64,000 nucleotides of DNA from Nymphaea colorata (Eukaryota > Streptophyta > Magnoliopsida > Nymphaeales > Nymphaeaceae): contig NC_045149.1 in NCBI RefSeq assembly GCF_008831285.2, positions 20,971,035-21,035,034 of the forward strand, given 5' to 3'. Made by a program: the position numbers and the translations under genes. Of the stretch, positions 33,125-50,138 are shown one piece after another. Each line of letters begins with the position of its first letter. Within the stretch, counting starts at the first letter, position 1. Below the pieces are notes generated by a model that ran no database searches, was not told the DNA's origin, and worked only from the letters and a program-made list of their open reading frames with translations.

Positions 33125-34750
33125 CAAAAAAACTTTAAACGGAGTGTTAATGAAGCTGCGTGGAGTTCATCCTTGTACCAATAATCGAACAATAAGTTAT
33201 CTATTTTATAAGACAGTTATTGAGCTATTCTGTTCAGATTATTTCTTACCTAAGTTGGGAAGAAGGTATGTGGTTTGGGCTGTTGTTTTCTTTCTGAAGT
33301 TTTCCTGTCCATCGGTTTTTACTATCCGTGAGGAAAGGGCGGTACTGCTTCTGCTGCTTGTATTGTCTATATTCGTTTATGGAGGAACATGTGTATATAT
33401 AGTTTTATGTGCCTTATTGAACATTTTTGTCTGTTAAGTCAGCTGGTTTCTTCCTAAGGATCAATCTGGTTGCTTTTTTTTTTTTTTTTTTTTTTTTCAA
33501 ATGTAGGAATTAGACGGCCCACCATCTGTGTCTTCGGGTGGAAACAACTGTCGATGGGTGCACACAAATTGAATGCAGTTCGTTTGATAAAAATCGCGCT
33601 CGAATCTTTATTTCAAACAAAATGGTTTCTTTTTCATTTTTCTCTCGTCTTGTTTTTGCCATGCTTCCTCAAGGTATGTGCAGCATGAACAAATCATATC
33701 TTGCTTCAGTAAATGCATTTGGATTTTTTCCCTCTTTATCCACCCAAACCAACCGCCTGAGATAACCTGTCTCAGTAAGTGGTTCCTTTTTCATACCGTT
33801 ACATTTTCTCCTTGTGAATTGTTTTGGAAAAACTAGTAGTGTTTGATAGCCTTTGGACTTCACACCTGAAGATGTATTAAAAGTTCTGTATTGTAACTGA
33901 AGATCTGAATAGCGATGTTACATGTACAAAACCATGTGATCTCAGATCACCAGGGATGGGACATAGGCGGTGAAACAAACACACAAGGTGCACTTTATGT
34001 GGAATTCATAATCCAAAATGAACCAATTGATTTTACGCCCAGATTGAACTTTTACCTTTTTTATTAAGATCTGGGTTAAGTTGTAAGAAGGCACCAACCA
34101 ATATCCAGACCCTTTGGTCCAGTGACTACGGTGTTATTGCAGCCTGCTTTGTTTGCTATTTTCGAAACCAGACCATCTTAGCTGACACTTTCTTTAAAAA
34201 ATCGAACTTTTATTTCTCCTATTTAAAAATGATCGGATTTGTTCTTTCCGGTTCTTTTTCGGAAAAAGTCGACTGATGATGCAAGATTAGCACCATGGAC
34301 GCTGATGGGCGCATCAGATTCACAGTACACTCGTGACAATATAGGATTTTGCATCGGTTGCTGCAATAGAGGGATGGCGGGAAGATCCTCTGGTAAGGAA
34401 AAAAATAGTGCTAATGAGAGATCGCGTGAAGAATGCAGGGTGGTCATATCCCTTCCTCTAAATACAGCTGGTTTCTTTTTTATTAGGAGGGAAAAAAGAG
34501 AGAGAGAGAGATAAAGATAAAGTAGTGGAGCTTCTTCCAACGCATTTAAAGCCGTTCTCAATTGATGAGTAATGAAAAACTATTGCAGCTAATGAGATTA
34601 ATATACAGAATTGCCCATTTGAAAACAGTTGCATGCCAGCTTTTCAGCAGTTGCAAATGCCAGTTCTTTCAGTATGCTGGCAAGATACACAGTGCGTGAA
34701 CATAAAACATCCGCATGCCCAGCAGCCATGCAATTGCCACGAGAGATATC
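33125..34750. other. Convergent 3' region between SRO and SKL2
   Basis: Holds the 3' UTRs of SRO (+) and SKL2 (-). A long T run at about 33473-33497 precedes an AG at 33507 that could serve as acceptor for an alternative 3' exon of SRO (TTTTTCAAATGTAG|GAATTAGAC). A GA tract lies at about 34498-34512. The open frames in both strands here show no family resemblance. Confidence 0.45.
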
Positions 34751-34860
34751 TCAAGAGGACTCTTCAACTGCTTTTGATGGATCGTATCCCGGAGGTTCAA
34801 TATTTGGCCAGTCACCACGGCATCCCAACCTGATATAAAGACTCTTCTTCCCTGCATGGG

Positions 34861-34892
<32 letters not shown>

Positions 34893-37800
34893 GTTAATCT
34901 TATAAAAGGGAAACGCCAAGAATGCAATTTTGACAAGGAAAAGAAGAAGAAACTGAACAGTATCAGGGAACCACAAGCATGTCTTGTGAAACCCATGAAC
35001 CTGGTTCACTGGTGGTGGGAAATTATCTCACTAAAATAAAAATGGAGTATGTAGATGTGGCTGAGACATGAAACTATGATATCTAATTTCTGGTTTTGAA
35101 TTAATTACAATGACCCAGAGTAGTTGACAAGGAAACAAGGTTTTAGGTTTTTACCTGGCAGCTGCTTATCTGACAGGATCAATCTTTTAAGTGCACTTAG
35201 GCAAGCCTGAGCAGCTATCTGAGAAAGGTTTGAATCCCACTGCTCCAGCCTCACAATGACATCTGCATTACTGTATCCATGTTTGTCGCTACTTTGCACA
35301 TTTCTTGCCACTTCCTCAGCAGACTTTTCTGTTCATTCAAAAAAAATTGAAGGCAAAATTAAGCAAAGAAGTCAAAAAGTTTGCATGACACCTAAAATAC
35401 GAAATAATTAAAGGGATCATGTCTTCAGCGTTTGAACTGTTGCCATGTTCACCAACTTCCTTTCATGGTATAGTGGCATGGGCAAGGAAGTAGGGAATCC
35501 AAAATATTTCCTTCCAAATTCATGGGCATATAACAAAGTTTTCTGTTACCATGTAGGGCATTTCGATCAGTTCAAATTTCAAAGCACATATAATTTTATT
35601 CCTAGAAGACTTCGTGCAAGTTATGCATGGCCATCTCCTCTGTAGAATCATCTTTAATCACCCGCTAAAAAAAACAAAACGTGAAAAGAGGCCACTCACA
35701 CACTGTGTGCATTCTTCACGTTCTCAATAAAGAGTTTAAATACAGATCTGTTTCTGAGAAGAAAAGGACAAAGGTTACCAGAGGCTTCAGATAGATCTAG
35801 CCACACTGTAAAACCAGCGTATAGATGACGCCACTTGTCAGCTCTTCCAGCTGCTCCATTGCTCCCTCCTAATGTTGCAACTACAGCACGAGCATGACTG
35901 TAGTACCAGAATGCTTTGTGTCAGAAATTGTAGTAGTTTAAAGTTTAAACAATAACTTATTTCCATATGAGCTGATTTTCAGTTTAATGACGATACCTAC
36001 TTAAACTTTCCAGTATTGCTCCCTCAGCTTCTGCAACAGAATCCGCACCTTCTGAAGCTATCCCTGGAAGAGAGCACATATTAATGCATATTTGCAAAAT
36101 TGTTAATCAGTGAGTGTCCTGAATAACAGCGGTTTCCCAAGTCAAACACTTGCCAAAAACTAGAAAACTTTGAGATATTTATCCAGATCTGGTATAAACC
36201 GTTGATTAGGATGGGAAGAGCAGAACTGGATCCACTTCTAAGGAACATGAAACAACATTGGGTAGCAAATCCAACTGAATTTCATTTCCTACCGGTCTAA
36301 CATTCTAGTTCATGTTTCTGCTTGCAATGTTCCACCCTACTGCAGCAAGTAGGCTGTGGAGCCATTTGATTTAGTTAGTCCTAACTCCTAAGTAAATCAT
36401 ATGGAACACAACGGAAACAACCAATATTATAAGGACAGAGGAATTGGCTCATCTCCGCTAGCCTGCATAATGTCAACTAACACAAACTGAGGTAATAGGC
36501 TCATGGTGCAACTCACATGTATCAATACTTTGTCTTGCAATTGTTTCTAGCAATTCACTTGTGTTAAGAGGAGCATACCTGAAAAGTTAGAAAAAGTAGA
36601 TGCCAATGAATGCCATCATATTAAGAGTTTAATAAACATTTAAGAAGCTGAACTAACAAATAATACTTAGAACCTGTCTGCAAATGACAAGCTCAAGTAG
36701 AAATAATAGTGAATTCATTTACAGGAAATTATTGTTTCTGTAGAACCTCCAAGTGAAGATATCTGATCTAACAATACATCCTTTTCATATTCTTTAACCA
36801 ATTCTTGAGTATACTCAGAAGGAGCAGAACATATTGAAAATTAAAAAGGCAAGCATTATTGAAGCATAAACATAAGTAATATAAAGATGAAAAATGTTAA
36901 GAATAGGCAGAGTATCTCTAGTCTCTAACACATGTTTGTCTCGCCAACTTATTGATTCACCTTTATGCCACCACTGCTTTACATCAGGAAAAAAGAGAAA
37001 AGGGTACTGTGCCCAAGTCAAATATTTCACATGGAATAAGAATTCAAAAATCCAAAGTTTCTTCTAGATAATTATAAGGAATATCCTGAAAAGGAGAATG
37101 AATTACTCACAGTATAAGCAAGATGGGTTAGAATATAATTTGAAGATGATTTGTGTTCTTTCCATCATTTATGTGTCCAACATCTGCTTTTTGAAAAGGA
37201 AAGCAGAAGAAAATTTCACGTAGGCATAACGCAACCACCATTTCCAGTTGTAGGCCAATGAGAAAAAATAGAAAATAAATTGAGATCGTGTTCCAACATA
37301 TTATACTGCCAATAGCATCAAATTTTTATCTGACAGGTTTTACATATTTTGAATCTATATAGGGAAATCCAGCTTTCTGAAGTTCAGTTACTAGCTACTA
37401 ACTACTGTAGCTAGTTTCAAGTTCGTCAATCCTTCTTGTCTACATAAGAAGCTGGAGTTAACGTGCTCACGGTCACATCACTTCTCGTATGAGGAGATTG
37501 ATGCAATACTGAATGGTGAATAAACAATCGTTGACTAAAAATCTGGTTAACTAACAACTATTCCATATTTTTAAGCGCAATACAGAAGGCAAATTGCGAA
37601 CGTACATAGACAGCTCAACTAGGAAGGATATGATAAAAATGTAATAGTAGAGCACATGCAACTTGTGAACACACAACAAGCTTGTAATGCTGGCAAGAAG
37701 TCTGCGGACATCAAGGCAGTAGCAGTAAATGTAATGTTCTGATATGGTCAATGCAAAGGAAGTACCAAAACAGGTGATATACATTAACCATGTGGCTCAT

Positions 37801-39114
37801 CAACTGAATTATGCTTTCAACTTTTCACAAAGTTCCACTTGAGTTGAATCAAGACTAATAAATGATAAAATTTTGGACAATTCAGAGTGTTCTGGCATCT
37901 TCGGTCATTCATGCAACCACTTCACGTTGATTAGTGAAATATAACCTACCTTCTTTGGACCTCACTTTCCCAAACGCCCTGATTTTTTTTTTCCCCTAGT
38001 GATGCAATGTAACCTCAGCTACATATTTGTACTCTTGCTAGAAGATATATAAGAACATTCGTACCCCAGACCAGATGCAAGCTGTTTAGCGACTTCCCAG
38101 TTCATCTCACTGGAATTGCCAACTGTGTATATTGATGTGCCTTTCAGAAGTTGCATCACTCCTGTGGAGAGAGATTCCCACGTTTCCATAATATCAGGCC
38201 ATTTCAAGTCAGGATCATGCTTTTTCAGGTTTACCACCAATTGATCTTCATCAATATACCTGAAAAAGAACAACGCAAAAACCAACAATTATTTAGTAAG
38301 TTGCGTCTGCCTTCTTAATATTGAGTAGATTATGCAATTCTCCTGGTAATATCCAGTATTATCCAATCATATGAACTAACCAGATCGTCTCAGCAGGCTT
38401 TATCCTGTCATATAGATTACCAACTTCCATCAATGTCTGTACAGAGCTAGGGGACCGGAACTTGATTATCAAGGAGCTCTCATCTGTGTCCACTAGAATA
38501 CCTTCTGAGTACCGAAAAGCATCCCCCATAAGTGGGATTCGCAATTCTAACTCCGTAGCACTGTCAGAAAACTGTAACAAATTGTCATATTGGATATTAG
38601 CCACTTCTTTCTCTCCGCCCCATCCACGTCCACCCAACTAAAAAGAAGAAGGAAGAAGGCAGCATTGTTCTTTTCCATGTGAATTTAAGAAATTACGTTG
38701 TTGTTTGATTCGAACAGAGGCAGAAAAGCACCGTTCTCAGTACAAGAGCTAATAGTATGAACTATGAAGAGTTAACAGAATCATTTCGAGAAAATGCTAC
38801 CAAGGTAAAGGCGACGAAATTATGTACATAAAGGGAAAATTTAGATGATGGGTGAACTTATGAAGGAAAAAAATGCATAAGATAAGAAAGAACACCTCGT
38901 AGTTTGCAGGTTGCAGAGAGATGGCAGAAGCGCTTCTTCGTAGAGAGGCGAAGCCTTGGCTTCTGCAGAAGAGGGCAGGTGGTGAGCACACAGGGACAGC
39001 ATCCTTCAAGTGCCTACTGGAGTCGAGCAATTTACAGAGAGACTTTCTTGGAGATGGTATTTGGAAAGGAAGATAATTTCTAGTCACAGAGTTGCTGATG
39101 AAGGAGAGCGCCAT
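34751..39114 (-). CDS. SKL2: Shikimate kinase-like 2, plastid, probably inactive, 8 exons
   Basis: Exons in transcript order: 38896-39114, 38381-38637, 38065-38259, 36517-36578, 35997-36063, 35779-35897, 35155-35328, 34751-34851. They join in phase to 397 aa (Arabidopsis At2g35500 is about 387). Start is ATG at 39114; the frame upstream begins only with GTG. Seen: a Ser/Arg-rich N-terminus (about 1-70) typical of chloroplast transit peptides, a CS/p23-like beta domain at about 90-180 (ELRIPLMGDAFRYSEGI), then a shikimate-kinase-like fold. Where active shikimate kinases have a Walker A loop with GK(S/T), this protein has GNSSEMNW (206-213), without the lysine. That matches the family description of SKL2 as an inactive shikimate kinase relative of unclear role. 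The C-terminus (LSDKQLPGKKSLYIRLGCRG) is strongly like SKL2. Convergent with SRO. Confidence 0.93.
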
Positions 39115-40236
39115 CTTCTCCCTCACCTCTTTACAGAACCAACAACGTTAGAGTGAACTCTCTGTCGAGTTGGATGAGGGAGTCTCAGACCTGAACCGGG
39201 TCTGCGACGATATATCCAAGCCTGGTTTGTCAAGTGGACCTGGATCTAATATGAATCAGAAGAGCATGCGAATCTAATGTCCAGACTCGAATTTAAATAA
39301 TATATAAGAACCAACAAATAAAAATTTTAGAACATGTTCAAAACTTTTGAAGGAGCAAGAAAAACAAAATCTCAGATTTGAGTGTTTTAGGTTTTACCAA
39401 TGTAAATTACATAAAGCAGAGGGGATTATGTTTGTGCTATATGGGGAAGACTGCTTAATACCCAGATGAAAAGTTACACTCTCTTTACCTGGCATTGATG
39501 CAGTTTTTTACTGTAACGCCAAGTTTGAATACATGGTATTCCAGTATAGAAGTGAAACTGAGACTCAAAAATTCAGGAAAGCTTTAACATGGGGTGTTGT
39601 TGCTTCTTCGTCCGGACAAATTTGTTCAAGCATTAAAGTTATTAAAGTTCAACCTAAGCAGGTGAAAAAAAAAAAGTTTCAAGTCATCACATAAGGAAGA
39701 AGGAGGCTTTAGCTCTTTTTGGGTGATGGGTCATAACCTTCTCTCTTATTCAATAGTTTGAACCAAGTTAAGTAATACCACTCAATTTAAAACTATTTTT
39801 TTAGCAATTGACTACTGTTTGAATGCATCACTGAGAACAAATTGACTAGAGAAGCTTGGGTTTTGTAAGTGAAATGCAGCCATAATATACAAAGCACAGA
39901 GAACATTGCATGGTTCCTTACATGGACGCCACTAGTTTGCCAAGACACTTTATGAATTTTCAATGTGGCGAACAATGTGACATTGCTGACATCCGGTTTC
40001 ACTTTCTGTTTTTTTTTCTTTTTTTTTTGGTTTTTGCATTAACACCAAGGGCCAGCAGATCATGAATTATTTGCTATCTTAAAAAGCAAAACATATTTCG
40101 TAAAACAACTTGTTTCAGTGTAGAAATTTGGGGTTAGACAAACGCTTGAAAGGGCTGTTTGGCAGCAGGGGACACTGTGTTCCTATCTCAAACAATGGAG
40201 ACCAACTTAATTTCTTCCTTTCTAACAAAATTGTAT

Positions 40237-40239
<3 letters not shown>

Positions 40240-40286
<47 letters not shown>
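40240..40286. repeat. (TA)n microsatellite
   Basis: Pure TA tract of about 47 bp in intergenic DNA. Confidence 0.95.
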
Positions 40287-40289
<3 letters not shown>

Positions 40290-40474
40290 TGGGTCATGGA
40301 CCAGACAATGTGAGTAGGTAAGAGCAAAAAGCAAAGGCAGTAGCATAGCCTATGAAGGAAGTGACAGAGAAAGAAAGAAAGGGCGCAGTGAGCCAGAGCC
40401 ACTCACCTTGCAATGGGCAAAGGACCTTCTTGGCTCACGCTTTGCTCTTTCTTACTTTAACTGCCCTTTCTTTG

Positions 40475-40595
<121 letters not shown>

Positions 40596-41344
40596 TCGTT
40601 TCTCCACTCCCTACACATTTTCTTGAAAAAATCAAATGGTCCAAAATCTTGCAGATTTTTGAACCATTCTACCATTGAATGCAGCTCTCTTTGTTCAACT
40701 AACACATGCTTTGAACTAGTCTATTTATAGACATGCTAGTATGTCCATATTTTTCTAATAAAAAATTATCTGGTTCTTCTCCATAATATACATTGAAACA
40801 TGTATGTGGACCAACCCTCAAAAGTCTAGTATCTTTAAGGGCGCATGATGACGCCAACAAATTTTTATCAGTCAAAAGCTTATGCGGCAGAAATTTTGTA
40901 TCACCAAAGACGTGAAAACTGGTGGATTGTCCTTGGCAAAACATAAAATCTGGAACTAAAATTGATAGGAGAAAGGAAACCTATTGCCTTTATAAGAAAA
41001 GCTTTGGGAGGTCTCCCAGATTTGTTCAAGCTCCAGGCCAAGATAGATGTGACAGTAAAGAAGGTTCAAGCCAGTAGATATCAGGGCATAGGCTCAAACC
41101 TCATTGTCGCTTTACAGATGAGCCTCTTACTGCTCTAGGTGAAGTAGGTTCTACACAGTTAATGACTCATGTGTTGAGAGTGTGTGGCCATGGCAGCTTG
41201 TGATCAATTACTAATCTAACTCGTGGATTCAAAAGGGTTTTGAACTTCTTTTAGAAGCATTGTTGGGTGAACATGAACAATATTTGGTGAACATGAAGAA
41301 TATTTTATCTTATCGCCTAATAACAGGGCCGAAGGCCCCACCTT

Positions 41345-41634
41345 TAAGGCCGGGCATCGGGTTGAGTACCCAACGGGTATCTGGTACCCGGCCCGACTTG
41401 ATTTGGACTCGGGCTCGGAAAAAAGGGCACCGGACCCGCCCATGCTTAATCGATCCAGCCAGGGTGGACCTGATATTTGTTAATATATATTTTATGATTT
41501 TTATAAATAATTATAATATTTTATTATCATTAATTATATATATATTATTTTATATTAACAATATATATATTTTTTAATTTAGTCAGGCCGGGCCCGAGTT
41601 TGGGTGTCAAGCCGACCCCGATTCCCAGGCTTAC
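41345..41634. mobile_element. GC-ended MITE, about 290 bp
   Basis: Left terminus TAAGGCCGGGCATCGGG and right terminus CCCCGATTCCCAGGCTTAC are imperfect inverse complements. Inner blocks ACCCGGCCCGACTT and GGCCGGGCCCGAGTTTGGGT are also inverse. The core is very AT-rich (ATTAT repeats). The GC-rich ends stand out sharply from the surroundings. Confidence 0.65.
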
Positions 41635-41822
41635 CCACCTTTGTGGTCATTTGTAGGGTATCAAGTCTGCTTTAGTGCTTTGGGTTGCATGAGTTCCTCC
41701 TCTTTTACAACATAGAAAATTGATGATCTCAACGGAGATTGTCCGCCTACCAACTCTCACCTCATCTGTTGCATTTCAACCCTGTTGGTGATTTCTTTAA
41801 AAGTACTGAAAAATGAGAATAC

Positions 41823-42118
41823 TAAGGGTGCGTTTGGATCACACTTAAAACTTGGTTTTTCAAAAAACCAAGTTTTGTGAAAACTTAAAACTCTGATTTT
41901 CAAAAGTGTTTTGATGTTTGAATGAGAGGACACAAACTTGGGGAAGAGAACAAAAATCAGTTTTGCCTGAAAAAACTATGGGGAATCAGGTTTTTCAGCA
42001 ACTTTTTGAAAACTATATTTCATCCAAAATGGGTTCCAACAAAACTTTGTTTTGATAGAGTGTTGGAGGAGAAAAGCCTCCAAAACCTGGTTTTAGGTTA
42101 TCATCCAAACACCCTTAA
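41823..42118. mobile_element. hAT-like MITE, about 296 bp
   Basis: Left end TAAGGGTGCGTTTGGAT and right end ATCCAAACACCCTTA form near-perfect terminal inverted repeats. The interior repeats AAACTTGGTTTT and AAAACCAAGTTT blocks in both orientations. The reading frame across it (41922-42134) is accidental. Confidence 0.75.
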
Positions 42119-43035
42119 ACTTTTCCTTGTTTAGATTCACTACTGCGGCTTTCGATTTATCTTTTCGTGCATTTTGATCGATTATATCGAGTGATACAAA
42201 AATTTGAGAAAGGCAAAATAAATCAAGAATCTTACGCAAGGAAAACTCGAAAGAATTGTTTCAAATTGTATTGCAGGTGGTAAGGTGCAAAACCTCATTT
42301 CTACTAAAGGTACTGTTAGTAAATAAAATGCAAGGCCAACTTTTCTCTAGTGGGCGTCAATTCCCTTTAGCTATAACAACTTTTCAAAGCACAGCACAAA
42401 AAGTGGCATGGTCGAACCCTTTTTTTGTAGAAACTTGATGAGGTCCCACTTTGCGGTGTGCTTGCGAACACATTTGTAAAGGAAACTTGTTTTTCCTTTT
42501 CTGCTAAAGTTGATTCCCTGCTTCTGCGTCGTTTCCGGCTTCACATTCTGCTTGAATCTGATTAATGGTGATCTTTTTCAGTTTTTTAAGTCTACAAAGC
42601 CATGGTTAACTTCTAATAAAAAAACCAAAACATGGTTTAGTGTTGTTTTCTTTCATTAATTGGCTAAATTACATAGAAAGCAAGTGGTTAAACGAAAGAA
42701 ATCAAGACTTAAACGCGCTTTTTTTTTTATATGGATATTTGTTTTCCTTCATTACAATTATACGCGAACATTTGCTTTGCACATTCTCTCTAAGATTGAT
42801 TTATCAACACAAAGAAAAACCTTTTTGGTATCTCTTATTTTTTTAGATTCGCTCATCTATGCACGGCTCCATTTGCAAATGGAGTTTCGACTCAGATGTG
42901 ATCATATACATTTTCTTTAAGAATTTTCTGTTAGGTTATTGGTTTTCTTGCATCCGTTCCCTCACATTCCCCGTTTTTAGTTGATGATCGAATGTTATCG
43001 CAGGCTAAGCCGACTGATCTGGTGCAGGAAAAAGG

Positions 43036-43041
43036 CACGTG
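43036..43041. promoter_or_regulatory. G-box CACGTG upstream of the bZIP gene
   Basis: GGCACGTGTGAC lies about 580 bp before the leader-like donor at 43619. CACGTG is the binding core of GBF-type bZIP factors, so autoregulation is possible, but a six-base palindrome also occurs by chance. Confidence 0.35.
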
Positions 43042-43199
43042 TGACACCCATATCGCGTGGGAAGTACAAACGTGTGAGCAAGCGAACTTCGTCAAAGGGG
43101 TCCAAGACCCAACCGTGGTCGGCCAGATTTGGGGCCGATCAGACCCATCCGCATGGTTAGCTTCCCGACCACCCTCCTGTCTGTGCACCAGATCTCTAT

Positions 43200-43618
43200 T
43201 AACGCCTCATGCGGTAAGATGCTGGTGCACTTCCTGCAAGAGCAAGGGAAGGGGTGAAGGAAAAGGAGGAAGAAGATTAGGAGAAGGATCTCGAGAGAAA
43301 GGAGGGGGAGGAGGAGAAGAACAAGAAGAAGAAGAAGGATCTATGGTCTAGTTTATGGTTTGGGAGAGAGAAAAGGAAACATGGCGGAATCATTTCTCTT
43401 CCCCTGCGTTTGATGTGACGGGAGTCTGGTGAAACCAAACTGCCAACAAGGGCAGGGCGAGGGGATTCGTATGTGGGCGCTTTTCGAACTAAGGAAGGAA
43501 AATAAGAGTAACTACTCTGATCTGTTGAGGATTTAGTGGTGCCCATTTGAGGTATTGATCGGGATCGCTGGGTCTTGCGGCGATTGCTCTCTGGTTCCGG
43601 CGGCCCTACGCACTGAAT
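43200..43618 (+). other. Putative 5' leader exon of the bZIP gene
   Basis: GC-richer than the flanks, purine-rich at 43240-43350 (GGAGGAGGAGAAGAA type), and ending at a strong donor-like ACTGAAT|GTGAGT at 43618/43619. GBF genes often have leader introns, and the coding start lies 3 kb away after AT-rich sequence. Exon borders are inferred, and more leader exons may lie before 46645. Confidence 0.35.
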
Positions 43619-46600
43619 GTGAGTGGCATCTTGTCCCCTTTAGCTTATTTGCTTACAGGTTATTGATTTCGGGAAAATTCCCTCTGTTTATGATGGTTGA
43701 ATGCATGAAGATGAGGACCACCTTCTGATTGGTTTTGAATTTGATTGACTATTGCTTTCTGCTTTCTTTTGTTCTTTCATTCAAATTATTAAGATTGTAT
43801 TGTAGGCTTTGCATGTTCTAACTAATTCTTCGGTTCATCTAGCTTTTTTGGAAGGGATATGAAGTACAAAATGCACATTTAGTTTACAAGTACTTTGTGT
43901 CCCCTTACCCTCTCTTTCTCCCGGCTACTCGCTTGCCTACTTAATTCACTTTAAATGAAACACATTTTTTGCCAATTTTCATGTAGTTTCTTTGAGAAAC
44001 TTGGCTGCAAAAACTTTGTTAGTGACAGTTATATCATGGCCATTTATTTGAAGTTGGAATACGTACTTAATGGTGGTCCAGTCTTAGTTGATATGCTGAA
44101 TGACAAAAATAAAGTAAAGATTTCTGTCGGTTCTTTGATTCTGAAACTATGTCGCATGTTGGGGCCTTTGCATGGAGCGAGCGATAAGCTTGAACCTTAA
44201 TTCAAGGAAATTGCAGTTTGTCAATTGTAGCTTTTAATTTTTATATTTTATTATAGAGGAAAATGCTTTTCTGAGCATCAGAGCAATAGTTAGGCCCTTA
44301 TCGTTTCTTTTCATCGCTGTTACTATTGCCTGTTAAATATACTTCTTACGTGGTAGGATCATGAATTTATATTTGCTTGAAAAAAGAAAAAAAAATTCTG
44401 ACGTGAGTTCCATTTAGGGCTGATGGTCTAAATCTTTATTTTTTTTCTATGAATTTCTTTCAAGTTTTTAATGTTTATGTGCCCAAATATAACAGATTGT
44501 AAGGCCTAGTGGTTCGAATGTTGTTACTTGCCACTTGTGCAACCTAACTGGTTGTACTCCCGTAGTTTCAACTCTGTTGGGAGAGGAAGCTTACTTGTTC
44601 CCTTTGTACTTGGACCTGTGGTACTGTTAAACTTTTCTGATCGCTGTTGTTTGATATATAAGACTTGCCGGAGTCTCTAATTGAAAATCAGATAACTTTA
44701 TTTACAAAGAAGTTATCATGTAATAGTAATTGCACAGTTTGTTGCTTGTGGTGCCATACACTTGGCTACAACATGACAAATCCATAGTTTTGTGCTCTCT
44801 AGTTGGCAGCCTTTACATTTGTAGATTAATTTCATGTTAGAGCGCCAAATTCATGTTAGAGCGCCAATTTTTTTCTACCAGGAGAATTTATCCCATTGTA
44901 TGTGAAGTATCACTTCTGGTGTTGTCTTGTCATTTTAATGTCAAGTAAAAAGTATCAAGAATGAAAAAGCTGGCAGAAAAAAGCCAAACTACTGGATTTC
45001 AGTTTTCAGGAAGATGAAAAATGTTCTTCCCTTAAAATTTGATAATGCCTTATTCTAACTTGTGCTACCTACTGAAACTTATTGCGAAATGCTCAAGTTT
45101 GGGATACATACAGGTCCCAGTAGACTCTGATGTCAATAGCATTTCTGTGTGAGTAGATGAACTCGATCTTGCTATCCACAGCCTCATTTATGATGACAGT
45201 TAATTGGCCTTGTATGCTTTTACAGGCTTCCTACAACTGGGTAGAGGGATGTTCTGGTCCTTGTCTTTACTCTTTAGTGGTTGGAGGGTTTTTCTGGATC
45301 TCATGTATGGCCTTTGTGTCCTCTATTTTGTCAAGTATAATAAAAGTTGTCTTGTTTCTTTATGGGCATTGTCTTATTCCACCAGTCTTAACATCTACAG
45401 AACTAACTGAAAATATTATGCCTTTCAAAATGAAAATTTACACTCCTTTCTGGAGTAGCAGAACTGCATAAGAGTGGTTGTGACATCAACTGTGCTAGGT
45501 CATTAAACTGGATCACCAACATATAGGTTTCTGTTTCTTCATTTGTGCTGAACTGCTGTTCGTTTGTTTCCCGGTTATGAGTCCATCAAGTAAATTTTGC
45601 TCCTGTTTCTTCAGAATTTAATCACAACATTCTCTGATTGCCTAAAAAGTCCAAAATAATATGAAAATCCAGATTGAGGGATACCAGTTAACCTAGGTCC
45701 TACTAATTATTGCAGGCTTGACTGCAGACATAGATCCCACTAATTATCATTGATGATATCCTTGGCTTTTACAATATTAGGAAAACACCATTTCAACTTT
45801 GTGTAAACATGGCAGCAGGGCACTTGCTAGCACGTATTTACTGGCAGATACATACCACCACTTTCGATATATATATATTTCTTAAAATTTTATTTCTACA
45901 AAAGAACCATGTTAATATATCATAAGATTAATCCATCTCATCTGGTCCTATTCTACAAAAGATATTCAAATAAGGAAGCTCAATATGCATTGCATATCAT
46001 TTATTCTATCAGTCAAGAAACATCATGGATCCATCAGTCTTGAGTATTTCATTGCACTACTTTGTTTGGCCCTCATTTGATTTAACCACAGATGATTTTC
46101 GTATCAGACACGTACATTTGACAAAGGTATCTTTAATATATCCAAAATTCCATGCACTATCATGTTTTGGGTATTTAATGGATCAGCAAGTGTATATAAT
46201 ATCTTCACAAATGTTGTCCTGATTGAAAAATGTACACTCATTTAAATGGTTCTCTCGGAACCACAGAACTTTGCACTGGTTAACTCTGATTGCTTTACCC
46301 TTGCTTTTGTTTTGGCTACTTCTCATGATTCAAGATGCTTGCTCCTTCTCTTATTTATGAGATTCTATCCCAATAACAGCTTGATTTACTACCATAGGTG
46401 CTGATACTTGTTTCTCTTAATCACTGTACCATATAATTGACTATGTTGCCTCTTAAGTTTGAGTTTTGTATGAGATGCGTTCACCTGCTTACCTTCTAAT
46501 TTAAGGTCTCGTATGTGAATGTAACTACCTCTTAACCTTACGTGGTCATGGTTCACCAGGTTTTTGCCTTTCTGAAGTGCAGAAGATGCTCTCTGTGTAG

Positions 46601-46644
46601 AAGGGAGGATGGTTTAAATATTACTTTAGGCTGCATTTTGGATC

Positions 46645-50138
<3,494 letters not shown>

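Noticed and set aside
41922-42134. 70-aa open frame
   Set aside because: It lies entirely within and at the edge of the MITE at 41823-42118.
42992-43351. 119-aa open frame before the bZIP leader
   Set aside because: The C-terminal half is a purine-rich low-complexity run (Gly/Glu) and the sequence fits promoter and leader DNA better than a gene.
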